From: Thermococcus sp.
Lineage (GTDB): Archaea > Methanobacteriota_B > Thermococci > Thermococcales > Thermococcaceae
Assembly (NCBI RefSeq): GCF_015521605.1
Contig: NZ_WANV01000039.1
Location: 1-59,634, forward strand
Length of the DNA stretch: 59,634 nucleotides
Direction: 5' to 3'
Part shown: positions 24,562-34,584 of the stretch, piece by piece
Layout of the letters: each line of letters begins with the position of its first letter
Position numbering within the stretch: the first letter of the stretch is position 1
Made by a program: the position numbers and the translations under genes
Notes under the pieces: generated by a model
What the model saw: the letters and a program-made list of their open reading frames with translations, nothing else
Database searches by the model: none
What the model was told of the DNA's origin: nothing

Positions 24562-26742
24562 TTACCTGAGGAAGTCGTCGAGGGTCCCCTTCCGGGCCCG
24601 TTCCACCTTTTTAGAGGCCCTTTTAGCATCCTTGGGGAGTTCCACGCCAAAGTGTCTTAACAGACCCTCGATGACCTTCATTCCAATCCCCTCTACCTCC
24701 AGGAGATCCCTCACCTTGGCGCGCATTATATCCTCCTGGCTCTTGAAGCCGGCGTTGTAGAGCGCTCTGGCCCTCTTTCTTCCGATGTTGGGCAGTCTGA
24801 CCAGTTCGAGGAGCTCCTCCCTAACCCCATGCCTCAGCCTGAGGTGCAGGTCTCTCAGATAACCCATCACATCCTTCTCCGGGTCGAAGAGCTTGTAGAG
24901 TTCTATGAGGGAGTACATGAGCCAGTCCGCCAGCTCCAGAATTCTGTACAGGTCGCCGGGGTCTATGCCGTATGTCTCGTATATCCTTGCCTCGGGAACC
25001 TCGTTTATCCAGTCGAGGAGAATCTTTGCGGTCTTTATCTCGCCGAGGAAGGTCTGGAACCTGTAGTCCTCATAGTAGGGGATGTTCGTGTACAGCTTCT
25101 CCTCGAACTCGTAGGCCAGGTCGAGGTAGTCCTCCATCTCCCGCCTCCGGGCGTTCAGCGTTGCCATGTCCGGCGTCGAGGCTATCAGCTGGAAGATTCC
25201 GAAGGGGTTGGGGTTCCTCTCAAGCTTCGGGAAGGCATCCCTGAACTTCTTCGCCGTCAGCGGGTCGATGTAGAGCTGGGACGTGCGCTTTCCAAAGGGA
25301 AGGGCTATGAAGCGGTCGTTCATGTCCATGTCCACGAACTCGTTTTCGATGAGGAAGTAGACTATGTCCTTTGCCTTGTACTCTATCGAGCTGGTGTCCT
25401 TTCTCTGGTGGAAATAGAAGGTCTTTTCAAGGAAGCCTATCAGCTCTCTGAAGTTTGAAACGCCAAAGTTAGTTATCAGGGCAAGAACCTGGCTCCTGAA
25501 GGCCTGTTCGTTGGCGAGCATCGAGAACAGCTTCTCCGGTTTTCCATGGATGTACTTCTCCATCAGCTTCTTCGGGTCTTCGGTTCTGGCGACCACTATG
25601 GCCTCGCCAACCCTATCGTACTTCGGCCTCCCGGCGCGCCCCATCATCTGCTGGATTTCGAGGACCGGAATATCTGTCCAGCCGAAGCCGGCGTAGCGCT
25701 TGGTATCCCTTATAATGACGCGGAACGCGGGGAGGTTCAATCCCGCGGAAAGGGTCGGCGTCGCCGTTATCGCCTTGATAAGGCCATCTCTGAAGGCGTC
25801 CTCTATCATCGTCCTCTCGGTTCTGCTCAGGCCGGCATGATGGAAGGCCACGCCGCCCCTGATGGCCTTTTTGAGCTTCTCGTTGGTCGGGTTTTCCTCA
25901 AGGGAGTCCGCGAGCTCCTTAAGCCCCCTTGCTTCAGGTTTCGTGAGAAGACGGGCTATCTTGGAGGACAGCGAGACGGCCTCCTTTTCCGCCGAGCGGC
26001 GGGTGTTGACGAACACAAGCGCCTGCTTGCCCCTTTTAACAGCATCAACTGCCAGAGCCTCCCAGTTCTCCGGATAGTGCTCTCTCCTTCCGTCCTCCCA
26101 GATGAGCTCTCCAAGGTGAAAGACACCCTTTCTCAGCTCGACCGGCCGCCAGTCACTCACGACCAAAGCGGCATCGAGCCACTCCGCCAGCTCCCCGGCG
26201 TTTCCCACTGTGGCACTCAGGGCCAGTATCTGGGCCCTGTCAAGCATGTGGCTGAGTATCATCTCCAGCGTCGCTCCCCTGTCGTAGGAGCCTATGAGGT
26301 GGACCTCGTCGGCAACGACGAGCCTGACGTCCTTTATCCAGTTCGAGCCGTGCCTCAAAAGGGAGTCGAACTTCTCGGAGGTGGCAATGATTATATCGTA
26401 CCTTCCAAGCCACTCATCGGTTGAGTCGTAGTCACCGGTGGTGGCCGCGACACGAAGGCCCAAAACCTCCCACGCCTTGAACTCCCGGTACTTCTCCTCG
26501 GCAAGGGCCTTGAGCGGAACCAGGTATACCGCCTTTCCTCCCTCGCGGAGGAGCCTGTTGACCATAACTATCTCGCTGACGAGGGTTTTTCCGCTCGCGG
26601 TCGGGATGGCAAGAACTAGGTTCCTCCCATCCAGCACGCCGCTCTTCAGAGCCTCTGCCTGTGGCGGATAGAGCTCCTCTATGCCCCTCTCAATGATGAC
26701 TCTTTTCACGCGTTCGTCAACCGGGAGTTCCTCGACCCTCAT
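24562..26742 (-). CDS. hel308: Hel308/Hjm superfamily 2 DNA helicase
   Basis: A 726-residue ATP-dependent 3'-5' helicase acting on stalled replication forks and Holliday-like junctions. Q-motif and Walker A PTASGKT are at residues 47-53, DEVH at 145-148, SATVGN (motif III), and QMMGRAGRPKYD (motif VI). The C-terminal region has the ratchet domain and a helix-hairpin-helix (LVRLPNIGRKRARALYNAGF and LLEVEGIGMKVIEGLLRHFG). Its length fits Thermococcales Hjm (about 720). ATG 26742 is preferred; GTG 26751 is an alternative. The basic tail ends DDFLR, reminiscent of the PCNA-interacting tail of some family members. Confidence 0.96.
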   Translation of the reverse strand: MRVEELPVDERVKRVIIERGIEELYPPQAEALKSGVLDGRNLVLAIPTASGKTLVSEIVMVNRLLREGGKAVYLVPLKALAEEKYREFKAWEVLGLRVAATTGDYDSTDEWLGRYDIIIATSEKFDSLLRHGSNWIKDVRLVVADEVHLIGSYDRGATLEMILSHMLDRAQILALSATVGNAGELAEWLDAALVVSDWRPVELRKGVFHLGELIWEDGRREHYPENWEALAVDAVKRGKQALVFVNTRRSAEKEAVSLSSKIARLLTKPEARGLKELADSLEENPTNEKLKKAIRGGVAFHHAGLSRTERTMIEDAFRDGLIKAITATPTLSAGLNLPAFRVIIRDTKRYAGFGWTDIPVLEIQQMMGRAGRPKYDRVGEAIVVARTEDPKKLMEKYIHGKPEKLFSMLANEQAFRSQVLALITNFGVSNFRELIGFLEKTFYFHQRKDTSSIEYKAKDIVYFLIENEFVDMDMNDRFIALPFGKRTSQLYIDPLTAKKFRDAFPKLERNPNPFGIFQLIASTPDMATLNARRREMEDYLDLAYEFEEKLYTNIPYYEDYRFQTFLGEIKTAKILLDWINEVPEARIYETYGIDPGDLYRILELADWLMYSLIELYKLFDPEKDVMGYLRDLHLRLRHGVREELLELVRLPNIGRKRARALYNAGFKSQEDIMRAKVRDLLEVEGIGMKVIEGLLRHFGVELPKDAKRASKKVERARKGTLDDFLR

Positions 26743-26773
26743 ACCAATCACGAAAACTCCGAAGGGCACTTTA

Positions 26774-26802
26774 TAGGTTTTTGGTTTCAGCTTGAAAACC
26801 TA
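26774..26802. promoter_or_regulatory. Inverted repeat in the Hel308/Lrp-like intergenic region
   Basis: TAGGTTTT (26774-26781) is the exact inverse of AAAACCTA (26795-26802), separated by 13 nt, just upstream of the helicase start and about 80 bp before the divergent Lrp-like gene. It may be an operator for either gene or a chance AT-rich repeat. Confidence 0.3.
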
Positions 26803-26879
26803 CCAGAAGGCCCCTACGAAAAGCTTAAATGAGATGGCCGGCTAGATAAAGACGTAAAGCCTTTCAGCGGTGGTGGAAA

Positions 26880-27125
26880 ATGGTTAGGTCGTACGTTTTA
26901 TTGACTGTGGAGATTGGAAAGGTCGAAAGCGTTATAGACGCCCTCAAGCAGATCCCGGGCGTTACGAGGGCGGACGCCGTCACCGGCCCCTACGACGCGA
27001 TAGTCCACATCGAGGCCAAGGACCTCGGAGAACTTACCAGAAAGATACTCCACGACATACACAACATCGACGGTGTTATAGACACTACTACCGCCATAGT
27101 CGTGGAGATGGAAGAGGAGGAGTGA
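26880..27125 (+). CDS. Stand-alone Lrp/AsnC ligand-binding (RAM) domain protein
   Basis: An 81-residue protein comprising only the regulation-of-amino-acid-metabolism domain of Lrp/AsnC regulators: VRSYVLLTVEIGKVESVIDALKQIPGVTRADAVTGPYDAIVHIEAKDL and the second strand pair IDGVIDTTTAIVVEM. There is no DNA-binding domain. Such SARD-like proteins oligomerise, bind amino acids and can act with full-length Lrp proteins. GGTGGTGG lies just upstream of ATG 26880. It is convergent with the srp19 gene, their stops touching. Confidence 0.88.
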   Translation: MVRSYVLLTVEIGKVESVIDALKQIPGVTRADAVTGPYDAIVHIEAKDLGELTRKILHDIHNIDGVIDTTTAIVVEMEEEE

Positions 27126-27473
27126 TCACCTCTTTTTCTTCCTGGATTTGTGCTTCTTCTTGCCTTTGGCTTTAGCCTGGATTTTCCTGATTTCCCTGAT
27201 CTTCTGCCCCAGCATTCTGAGGCTCTTCCCCTTCGGGTGCTTGCTTTCGATGCGGAGCATTCCCCTTAGGCGGTACTCCTCATCGAGGCCGGCCAGACGT
27301 GGGTTGAGCTTTGACTCGTCGATTTCGACTATTTTCATGCCCAGTGCCCTGGCGGCGTCTGCTATCTCGTGAATCTTCGGGCCTTCAACCGCGAATTCCT
27401 TTCCTATCATTCGCCCGTATCGTCTGCTGAGCCTGGAATCCAGCTCGCTGGGCCACACTACGAATCGCTTCAT
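27126..27473 (-). CDS. srp19: Signal recognition particle 19 kDa protein
   Basis: A 115-residue basic protein that binds the SRP RNA and helps SRP54 assemble for co-translational targeting to the membrane. MKRFVVWPSELDSRLSRRYGRMI is the family N-terminus, then GPKIHEIADAARALGMKIVEIDESKLNPRL and the RGMLRIESKHPKGKSLRML block; the tail is a lysine/arginine stretch (KGKKKHKSRKKKR) suited to RNA contact. ATG 27473 follows GGTGG by 6 nt. Confidence 0.95.
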   Translation of the reverse strand: MKRFVVWPSELDSRLSRRYGRMIGKEFAVEGPKIHEIADAARALGMKIVEIDESKLNPRLAGLDEEYRLRGMLRIESKHPKGKSLRMLGQKIREIRKIQAKAKGKKKHKSRKKKR

Positions 27474-27531
27474 CCCTTCCACCTAACAAGGTTTAAAAGA
27501 TGAGCGGTTAAAAACCCTTTTGGTGAGTCCT

Positions 27532-28170
27532 ATGGAGACCTCTGTCCTTGAAAAGTACCTCTTCGGAAGGACTGAGAGGGGAGACACAGTTCTCATCGAG
27601 TACCCGCCAACTTATCCGCTCGAGGAGTTCTCATGGGGATTCCTGATACCCAGCCTCATCGAGAGGGGCGAGGTTGTAATAGGGGATTTCTTCGGTGTAG
27701 GCGACCTCCTGTTCAGGAACTACATACGCAGGGTTTCCGGCAGGAAGTACTCAGATATAATCGAGCTGATAAAGAAGATAAAGGTCGTCAAGATAGGCCC
27801 GGGCTCCGCCAGCTACGGGGAGGTCATAGAGGAGGTTGTCCCGGTCTATGACTCCCACAGCTTCCTCAAAAACTATCACACAGTAATCAACAGGATGACA
27901 CACTCCCCGACGAAGCCGGAATACTTCGTAACCTTCGGGCTCTCACACTACGTCCACTTCGGCGGTGACGAGGCAATGAAGGCTATAATGACGGGGATAA
28001 GCACAATCCCCATGGAGGACTGGGTCGGCATACACTTCCTCAACGTGGACGTGCTCAGCAGGGCTCACCTGGCCATGCTGGAGGAGATGGCATCGATAGT
28101 GTTCCAGCTGTCGAAGGAAGAAGTGATTGTAAAAAAGGGCGGTGAGGCGTTTGATTCGGGAGGGAGATAG
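27532..28170 (+). CDS. DUF257-family protein
   Basis: A 212-residue protein matching the Thermococcales-restricted DUF257 group, which resembles a RecA/RadA-like fold without obvious catalytic P-loop: RGDTVLIEYPPTYPLEEFSWGFLIPSLIERGEVVIGDFFGVGDLLFRNYIRRV near the N-terminus is the recognisable block. No function is known. ATG 27532 follows GGTGAG. Its end overlaps the trmI start by 20 nt. Confidence 0.75.
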   Translation: METSVLEKYLFGRTERGDTVLIEYPPTYPLEEFSWGFLIPSLIERGEVVIGDFFGVGDLLFRNYIRRVSGRKYSDIIELIKKIKVVKIGPGSASYGEVIEEVVPVYDSHSFLKNYHTVINRMTHSPTKPEYFVTFGLSHYVHFGGDEAMKAIMTGISTIPMEDWVGIHFLNVDVLSRAHLAMLEEMASIVFQLSKEEVIVKKGGEAFDSGGR

Positions 28171-28912
28171 GGTTCTCCTCATCGATAGAAGGGGGAAGAA
28201 ATACCTCGTAACAGTCTCCGACAGGGAGTTTCATACCGACCTGGGTATAATCAACCTCGGAGAGCTCACGGAGAAGAACTACGGGGAGAGCATCCCCAGC
28301 CACAGGGGAGAGGAGTTCAGGATACTGAAGCCCGACGTTAACGACATCATAGCGAAGATGCGGCGTGGCCCTCAAATCGTCCACCCCAAGGACGCTGGAA
28401 TAATAATCGCATACGCAGGTATATCGCCCGGAAACACCGTGATAGAGGCCGGCGTTGGAAGCGGGGCGCTCACGATATTCCTCGCGAACATAGTCGGGCC
28501 CCAAGGAAGGGTCATAAGCTACGAGGTCAGGGAAGACTTTGCAAGGATAGCCCAGAGGAACATCGAGATGGCAGGCTTCTCCGACAGGGTGACGATAAAG
28601 CTGAAGAACATCTACGACGGCATAGACGAGGAAAGCGCCGACCACATAGTTCTCGACCTGCCCCAGCCCGAGAACGTCCTTCCCCATGCAGTCAAGGTGC
28701 TCCGTCCCGGCGGCTACTTCGTGGCATACACCCCGTGTATGAACCAGGTTCACCGCTTCTTCCAGGCGCTTCAGGAGTACAGGGAGCACTTCTACAGGCC
28801 GAGGGTCGTCGAAGTCCTTGTCAGGGAGCACGAGGTCAAGAGGGAGTGCATGAGGCCAAAGACAACGATGCTCGCCCACACCGGCTATATAACCTTCCTC
28901 AGGAAGCTCTGA
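28151..28912 (+). CDS. trmI: tRNA (adenine-N1) methyltransferase TrmI
   Basis: A 253-residue SAM-dependent methyltransferase. The N-terminal IREGDRVLLIDRRGKKYLVTV domain precedes a Rossmann core with VIEAGVGSGALT (SAM-binding motif I, about residues 97-108), ISYEVREDFA (motif II) and HIVLDLPQPENVL (catalytic-site aspartate). The archaeal enzyme makes m1A at tRNA positions 57 and 58, important for thermostability. TTG 28151 is chosen because GGTGAG lies 5 nt upstream and family members begin (M)IREGD; GTG 28142 overlaps that site. Confidence 0.93.
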   Translation: MIREGDRVLLIDRRGKKYLVTVSDREFHTDLGIINLGELTEKNYGESIPSHRGEEFRILKPDVNDIIAKMRRGPQIVHPKDAGIIIAYAGISPGNTVIEAGVGSGALTIFLANIVGPQGRVISYEVREDFARIAQRNIEMAGFSDRVTIKLKNIYDGIDEESADHIVLDLPQPENVLPHAVKVLRPGGYFVAYTPCMNQVHRFFQALQEYREHFYRPRVVEVLVREHEVKRECMRPKTTMLAHTGYITFLRKL

Positions 28913-28986
28913 TTCTGATGCTCTTCTGAACATTTTTCACAAAAAGCCCTGTTGTATCAAAATACCTCCACAATATTAAACCAAAG

Positions 28987-29023
28987 GTTAACAACAGATT
29001 TATAAGCACCCAAGGTTGTGAAC
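28987..29023 (+). promoter_or_regulatory. TATA box flanked by two GTT-N3-AAC (SurR-like) sites
   Basis: GTTAACAAC (28987-28995) and GTTGTGAAC (29015-29023) bracket the TATA box TTTATAA (28999-29005) of the sulfide dehydrogenase/Nfn operon. GTTn3AAC is the core recognised by the redox regulator SurR of Thermococcales. The downstream copy is part of a longer palindrome, AAGGTT-GTG-AACCTT. One site would sit in an activating, the other in a repressing position; regulation by SurR is inferred. Confidence 0.5.
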
Positions 29024-29066
29024 CTTTAGATGACCAACTTTGAACCCGTGTACGGAGGTGTTCATC

Positions 29067-31384
<2,318 letters not shown>

Positions 31385-31390
31385 GCTCAC

Positions 31391-31397
31391 CTTTTTT
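31391..31397 (+). terminator. T-run terminator after sudA
   Basis: Seven consecutive T residues on the plus strand follow the sudA stop codon within 10 nt, the usual archaeal intrinsic termination signal, between two convergent genes. Confidence 0.45.
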
Positions 31398-31401
31398 TCT
31401 T

Positions 31402-32490
31402 CTACTTAAAACACGCCTCCAGTATCGGGTCGGGAATCACGTAGTAAACGTTCCTCCCCTCGATTCTTCTCTCAAGGAAAGAGGAATCAACCAGCCCCTT
31501 AAGGAGCCTCGCCAGAACGCTGTCTGCTATGCTCTTGCCTTCCTTTTTCTCCAGATGCCCCTTTATCTCCTCCCAGGTTCTCTTTCCTCCTGCCACCGCC
31601 CGCATTATCTCCATGTATCTTCCCCTTGCAACTTGTCTTTTTTCCAGAAAATTCTCGAACTCGCTCATCGCGAGCGCCTTTGCTTCCTCAAAGACCTCAC
31701 CTATGAGTCCCTCGGAGGGGCCCTTCTCCATCGCCTTCTTCCCAAAGAGGACGAGCCAGCCGACTATGCCGTCAAGCCTTTCAACTGCCTCCTCGATGAG
31801 CTTTTCCTGTGGGTTTATACCCACCTGTTCGAACCCCTTCAACAGGAAATCCCAGCTCTGCTCAGGGGTAAAACGGGATAGGCTTACCTCATGAAAGTAT
31901 CGCCCGTAAAGGGGGGCGCTGGGGTCATCAACGCCTAAGTAGTCATGGAGCAGGCCCACTTCGGAACCCGTCATAACCATTCTCAGCTCGGAGTAGTCGT
32001 AGAGGTGGGCTATCAAACCCGCGAACTCGCTCCCGACAGGCCCTCTTAGATACTGAACCTCATCGAAGGCCAGGACGACGTTGTGCTTCTCCAGCTCCCG
32101 GAAGAGGGCTATTAGGTCGGTCTTCCCCTCCTTCCATGAAAAGCTCACGCCGAAGCCGAGCAGCCGAAGACCGGAGATGTTTTTAAGGTCCCCCTTGACA
32201 TCTTCCCAGATTCCGCGGTTCTCGCGGAAGAAGGCGTTGACGGCGCCCTCTATCCTCTTGTAGACGTCCATACGGGAGTTCGGGTTGACTCCCCTGAAGT
32301 CGACGATGACGTGGGGAAGCTCAAGCTCGTTGAGGCCGACGAGAAGGAGTGAGGTCTTTCCGAGCCTCCTTATACCGGTGATGACCGTTAGTGGGTTTCC
32401 GGACTTTAGGGAGTTCTCAAACTCGCCCAGTTCACCTTCTCTGTCATACAAATCCTCCCGCTTTCTCTTCGGACGGGTGTCGAAGTACAC
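31402..32490 (-). CDS. Archaeal ATPase (Arch_ATPase/STAND-like) with C-terminal winged helix, copy 1
   Basis: A 362-residue P-loop ATPase. The N-terminal RPKRKREDLYDREGELGEF leads to Walker A GIRRLGKTS (39-47); Walker B is VVLAFDEVQYLRG (Asp143-Glu144), and a sensor-like MVMTGSEVGLLHDYLG follows with the PLYGR block. The C-terminal ~80 residues look like a winged helix. Such proteins form lineage-specific expansions in Thermococcales with unknown role. GTG 32490 is chosen because GGTGGT lies 4 nt upstream and the N-terminus then aligns with copy 2 at 53753 (MYFDTRPK versus MLFDLQPK). A perfect 22-bp palindrome abuts the start, and the promoter stretch is identical to copy 2. Confidence 0.88.
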   Translation of the reverse strand: MYFDTRPKRKREDLYDREGELGEFENSLKSGNPLTVITGIRRLGKTSLLLVGLNELELPHVIVDFRGVNPNSRMDVYKRIEGAVNAFFRENRGIWEDVKGDLKNISGLRLLGFGVSFSWKEGKTDLIALFRELEKHNVVLAFDEVQYLRGPVGSEFAGLIAHLYDYSELRMVMTGSEVGLLHDYLGVDDPSAPLYGRYFHEVSLSRFTPEQSWDFLLKGFEQVGINPQEKLIEEAVERLDGIVGWLVLFGKKAMEKGPSEGLIGEVFEEAKALAMSEFENFLEKRQVARGRYMEIMRAVAGGKRTWEEIKGHLEKKEGKSIADSVLARLLKGLVDSSFLERRIEGRNVYYVIPDPILEACFK

Positions 32491-32520
32491 AACTACCACC
32501 CCAGTAGTTAACTACTGGGG
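32491..32520 (-). promoter_or_regulatory. Perfect 22-bp palindrome plus third half-site at the ATPase copy 1 start
   Basis: On the gene's strand, CCCCAGTAGTT (32520-32510) is followed by its exact inverse AACTACTGGGG (32509-32499), then TGGTAGTT (32498-32491), which supplies the ribosome binding site and a third half-site inverse to AACTAC, then GTG. The array lies between the TATA box and the start codon, covering the expected transcription start, the place of an autoregulatory operator. Confidence 0.7.
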
Positions 32521-32523
32521 CAG

Positions 32524-32539
32524 AAGTTATAAGGGTTTC
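32524..32539. promoter_or_regulatory. Promoter stretch shared with ATPase copy 2; possible divergent promoter
   Basis: On the minus strand this reads GAAACCCTTATAACTT, identical over 16 nt to 53705-53720 upstream of the second ATPase. TTATAA serves as TATA box for the ATPase. Read on the plus strand, AAGTTATAAGG lies about 25 nt before the first C/D box RNA, so it could drive both. Confidence 0.55.
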
Positions 32540-32554
32540 CTCGTTAATAATTCA

Positions 32555-32612
32555 CGGCGATGACGAGCCCTGGAGTGGCTGACCCGTGATGACGGGCATA
32601 CTGGCCGAGCCG
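32555..32612 (+). ncRNA. Probable C/D box small guide RNA 1
   Basis: A C box (CGATGA, 32558-32563), a 15-nt guide, D' CTGA (32579-32582), a 4-nt spacer, C' TGATGA (32587-32592), a 12-nt guide and a variant D box CCGA (32605-32608) occur in order and at the standard spacing of archaeal C/D RNAs. The ends CGGC and GCCG can form the terminal stem. Such RNAs guide 2'-O-methylation of rRNA or tRNA by fibrillarin, Nop5 and L7Ae. Targets were not determined. The D box deviates from CTGA, which lowers certainty. Confidence 0.65.
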
Positions 32613-32646
32613 CTAGGCTTTTAACATCTTTAGGGGAGTAGGGAAG

Positions 32647-32721
32647 GAGCGATGACGACCTCTAGGGTATCTGAGACCGCGCCCTGCGCGGCAAAAATGA
32701 TGAGGGTCAGAGACTGAGCTC
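32647..32721 (+). ncRNA. Probable C/D box small guide RNA 2
   Basis: C box GATGA (32651-32655, preceded by GC), a 15-nt guide, D' CTGA (32671-32674), C' TGATGA (32698-32703), a 10-nt guide and D CTGA (32714-32717), closed by GAGC and GCTC ends. The 23-nt spacer between D' and C' is longer than usual and contains its own hairpin (CCGCG with CGCGG). A CTTTTAAC TATA-like box lies about 25 nt upstream. Its last bases overlap the end of the gene on the other strand. Confidence 0.65.
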
Positions 32722-33058
32722 ACTCCTCCATCTCTTCGATCTCTTCGAGTATCTCCTCGAACTTCTTGAAGTCCTCGGTCTTCGCCAGAAGCGCGACGAA
32801 CTCGTCTATCTCGGACTTCTCAAGGAACGCCCCCGCGAGGAGCTTCCCCGTATAGCGGTTGTTCCTGATCTCCCAGAACATGTAGAACTCGGGGAAATTC
32901 TCCTTTATTCTCCTGTAGGCCACACCGTACTTTGAATCCTTCAGGGGGTTCTGTTCGAGGTAGAAGTGGCCCGGCTCAAGCTCGATCATGTGGAGAACCG
33001 CCCCGCGCTTAGTTTTCACGAGCTTCACCTTAACGTCCCACTCTTTAAGAACCTTCAC
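32720..33058 (-). CDS. Conserved hypothetical protein
   Basis: A 112-residue protein beginning VKVLKEWDVKVKLVKTKRGAVLHMIELEPGHFYLEQNPLKDSKYG, with an acidic helical C-terminus (KKFEEILEEIEEMEE). I do not recognise the family. The open frame extends upstream to 33430, but that part is arginine/serine-rich antisense of gcvH and is not real; GTG 33058, 4 nt after GGTGGT, is the credible start. A CTTAAGTATT-like promoter element lies between it and gcvH. Confidence 0.72.
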   Translation of the reverse strand: MKVLKEWDVKVKLVKTKRGAVLHMIELEPGHFYLEQNPLKDSKYGVAYRRIKENFPEFYMFWEIRNNRYTGKLLAGAFLEKSEIDEFVALLAKTEDFKKFEEILEEIEEMEE

Positions 33059-33134
33059 GGGAACCACCGAAAACCAATTGACGTCCGAATACTTAAGGGT
33101 TCCGAGAGGAGAAGAGAAAAGTTGGAGGAGCACA

Positions 33135-33539
33135 TCAAAGGCTCTCAAGGTACTCGGCGTAGGCCTCGGCGTCCATGAGCTCACCGAGCTCCTCGTCGAG
33201 GTTGCTCGGCTTGAGTTTGGCGATCCAGTTCTCGTAGGGGTCCTCGTTAATGAGCTCCGGGCTGTCCTCAAGCTCCCCGTTGACCTCGATAACCTCGCCG
33301 CTGAGGGGAGCGTAAACCTCGGAGACGGCCTTGACGCTCTCAAGCTCACAGAGGACCTCGCCCTTGCTGACCTCCTTCCCGACCTCAGGGAGCTCGACAT
33401 AGGCGAGGTCGCCAAGCTCCTTCTGGGCATAGTCGCTTATTCCGACGAGGACAGTTCCGTCCTCAAGAACCTGAACCCACTCATGGTCCTTCGTGTAATA
33501 AAGGCCTTCCTTGACCCGGTATTCCCCAACCTCAATCAT
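33135..33539 (-). CDS. gcvH: Glycine cleavage system H-like lipoyl protein
   Basis: A 134-residue protein whose core matches GcvH: YYTKDHEWVQV, VGISDYAQKELGDLAYVELPEVGKEV and the lipoylation site ELESVKAVSEVYAPLSGEV with Lys70. In the glycine cleavage complex it shuttles the aminomethyl group; in archaea it can also serve other lipoyl-dependent or lipoate-assembly roles. No other glycine cleavage genes lie in this window. ATG 33539 follows GGTGAT by 4 nt; ATGs at 33545 and 33557 overlap the site. Confidence 0.92.
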   Translation of the reverse strand: MIEVGEYRVKEGLYYTKDHEWVQVLEDGTVLVGISDYAQKELGDLAYVELPEVGKEVSKGEVLCELESVKAVSEVYAPLSGEVIEVNGELEDSPELINEDPYENWIAKLKPSNLDEELGELMDAEAYAEYLESL

Positions 33540-33730
33540 GAGCATCACCGTTTTCATCTAAAGCCCCCGAGATTTAAACCTTTCCCCGGAAAGAGCTTGA
33601 CCGCGGAGCGGGGAAACACCGCCGAGGATGCATGGGTTTGGAGGCCGTTCTTTCGAACTTATTTCACATTTTTGGGCAGTAGTTTTGCATCTGCAAAATC
33701 GTTATAACCTCTCCATCCCTAAAATACCAC

Positions 33731-34336
33731 ATGAGCCGCGTCCCCTTTTACCTTAAGGAGAGGCTCGAAGGCCTGAGGGAGAGGGTTCTCCACGAACAGT
33801 TCGAAGCCTCAAAGCTCCCACCCTGGGAGAGGGTTATCATAACGTGGGTCGTCCTTATGGCCTTCTGGGTGGTCATATCGGGAAGCTTCAGGGCCCGGGA
33901 TTTGGCCATGGGCGCGGCCGTTACGCTGATGATAGCGGCTTTCATGCGCGACCTGCTCACTGAGGACATACGCAGAACGGGGCATATCGTCGAAAAGCTC
34001 CTGTACTTTGCCTTCATATACCTCCCACAGTACCTCGTGATAATGGCCTTCCGGCTCATCGAGAGCAACCTGAAGGTTGCAAAGAACGTGATTTTCATGG
34101 ACATAAACCCCGGGATAGTCAAGATAAAGACCGACCTCCATTCGGACACCGGCGTTACCATACTCGCCAACTCGATAACCCTGACTCCAGGCACACTGAC
34201 GCTCGATGTGAACAAAAAGCTCGGCGAGACTTACCTCTACGTTCACTGGATAGATCTGGAAACCCTCAACCGCGAGAAGGCCGGAGAAAAGATAAAGGGG
34301 GACATAGAGGAATGGCTCAAGAAGGTCTTCTGGTGA
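33731..34336 (+). CDS. mrpE: Mrp-type Na+/H+ antiporter subunit E
   Basis: A 201-residue membrane protein. After a 30-residue cytoplasmic N-terminus there are hydrophobic segments at ITWVVLMAFWVVISG and LAMGAAVTLMIAAFM, then VIFMDINPGIVKIKTDLHSDTGVTILANSITLTPGTLTLDV, the diagnostic MrpE block. It opens an eight-gene operon (E, F, G, DUF4040, MbhE-like, B, C, D) with overlapping genes. A CGTTATAACC TATA-like box is about 25-30 nt upstream of ATG 33731. No hydrogenase genes follow, so this is a stand-alone antiporter. Confidence 0.9.
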   Translation: MSRVPFYLKERLEGLRERVLHEQFEASKLPPWERVIITWVVLMAFWVVISGSFRARDLAMGAAVTLMIAAFMRDLLTEDIRRTGHIVEKLLYFAFIYLPQYLVIMAFRLIESNLKVAKNVIFMDINPGIVKIKTDLHSDTGVTILANSITLTPGTLTLDVNKKLGETYLYVHWIDLETLNREKAGEKIKGDIEEWLKKVFW

Positions 34337-34584
34337 GCGTCTTTTACGTCCTCGTCTTCACGGCCATGCTGATAACATACCGCGTGGTTAGAGGACCGAC
34401 CCTGCCCGACAGAATAGTGGGCCTGAACACGATAACGACGAAGGTGGTCGTCATAATTGCCGTCGTCTCCGTGATCCGGAAGGAGTACTACCTGATAGAC
34501 CTGGCGATAGTCCTGCTCATGGTTAACTCCGTCGGCGGGCTTATACTCGCCAAATACATGGAGAGGAGGGCTTCCAATGATTGA
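34312..34584 (+). CDS. mrpF: Mrp-type Na+/H+ antiporter subunit F
   Basis: A 90-residue protein with three helices; the motif YRVVRGPTLPDRIVGLNTITTKVV is the MrpF/MnhF signature. It overlaps mrpE by 25 nt, so translation is coupled; a GTG at 34333 is a possible later start. It ends overlapping mrpG by 8 nt. Confidence 0.9.
   Translation: MAQEGLLVSVFYVLVFTAMLITYRVVRGPTLPDRIVGLNTITTKVVVIIAVVSVIRKEYYLIDLAIVLLMVNSVGGLILAKYMERRASND

Noticed and set aside
33059-33430. N-terminal extension of the hypothetical gene at 32720
   Set aside because: It is an arginine/serine-rich out-of-frame reading of gcvH on the same strand; a good ribosome binding site supports GTG 33058 instead.
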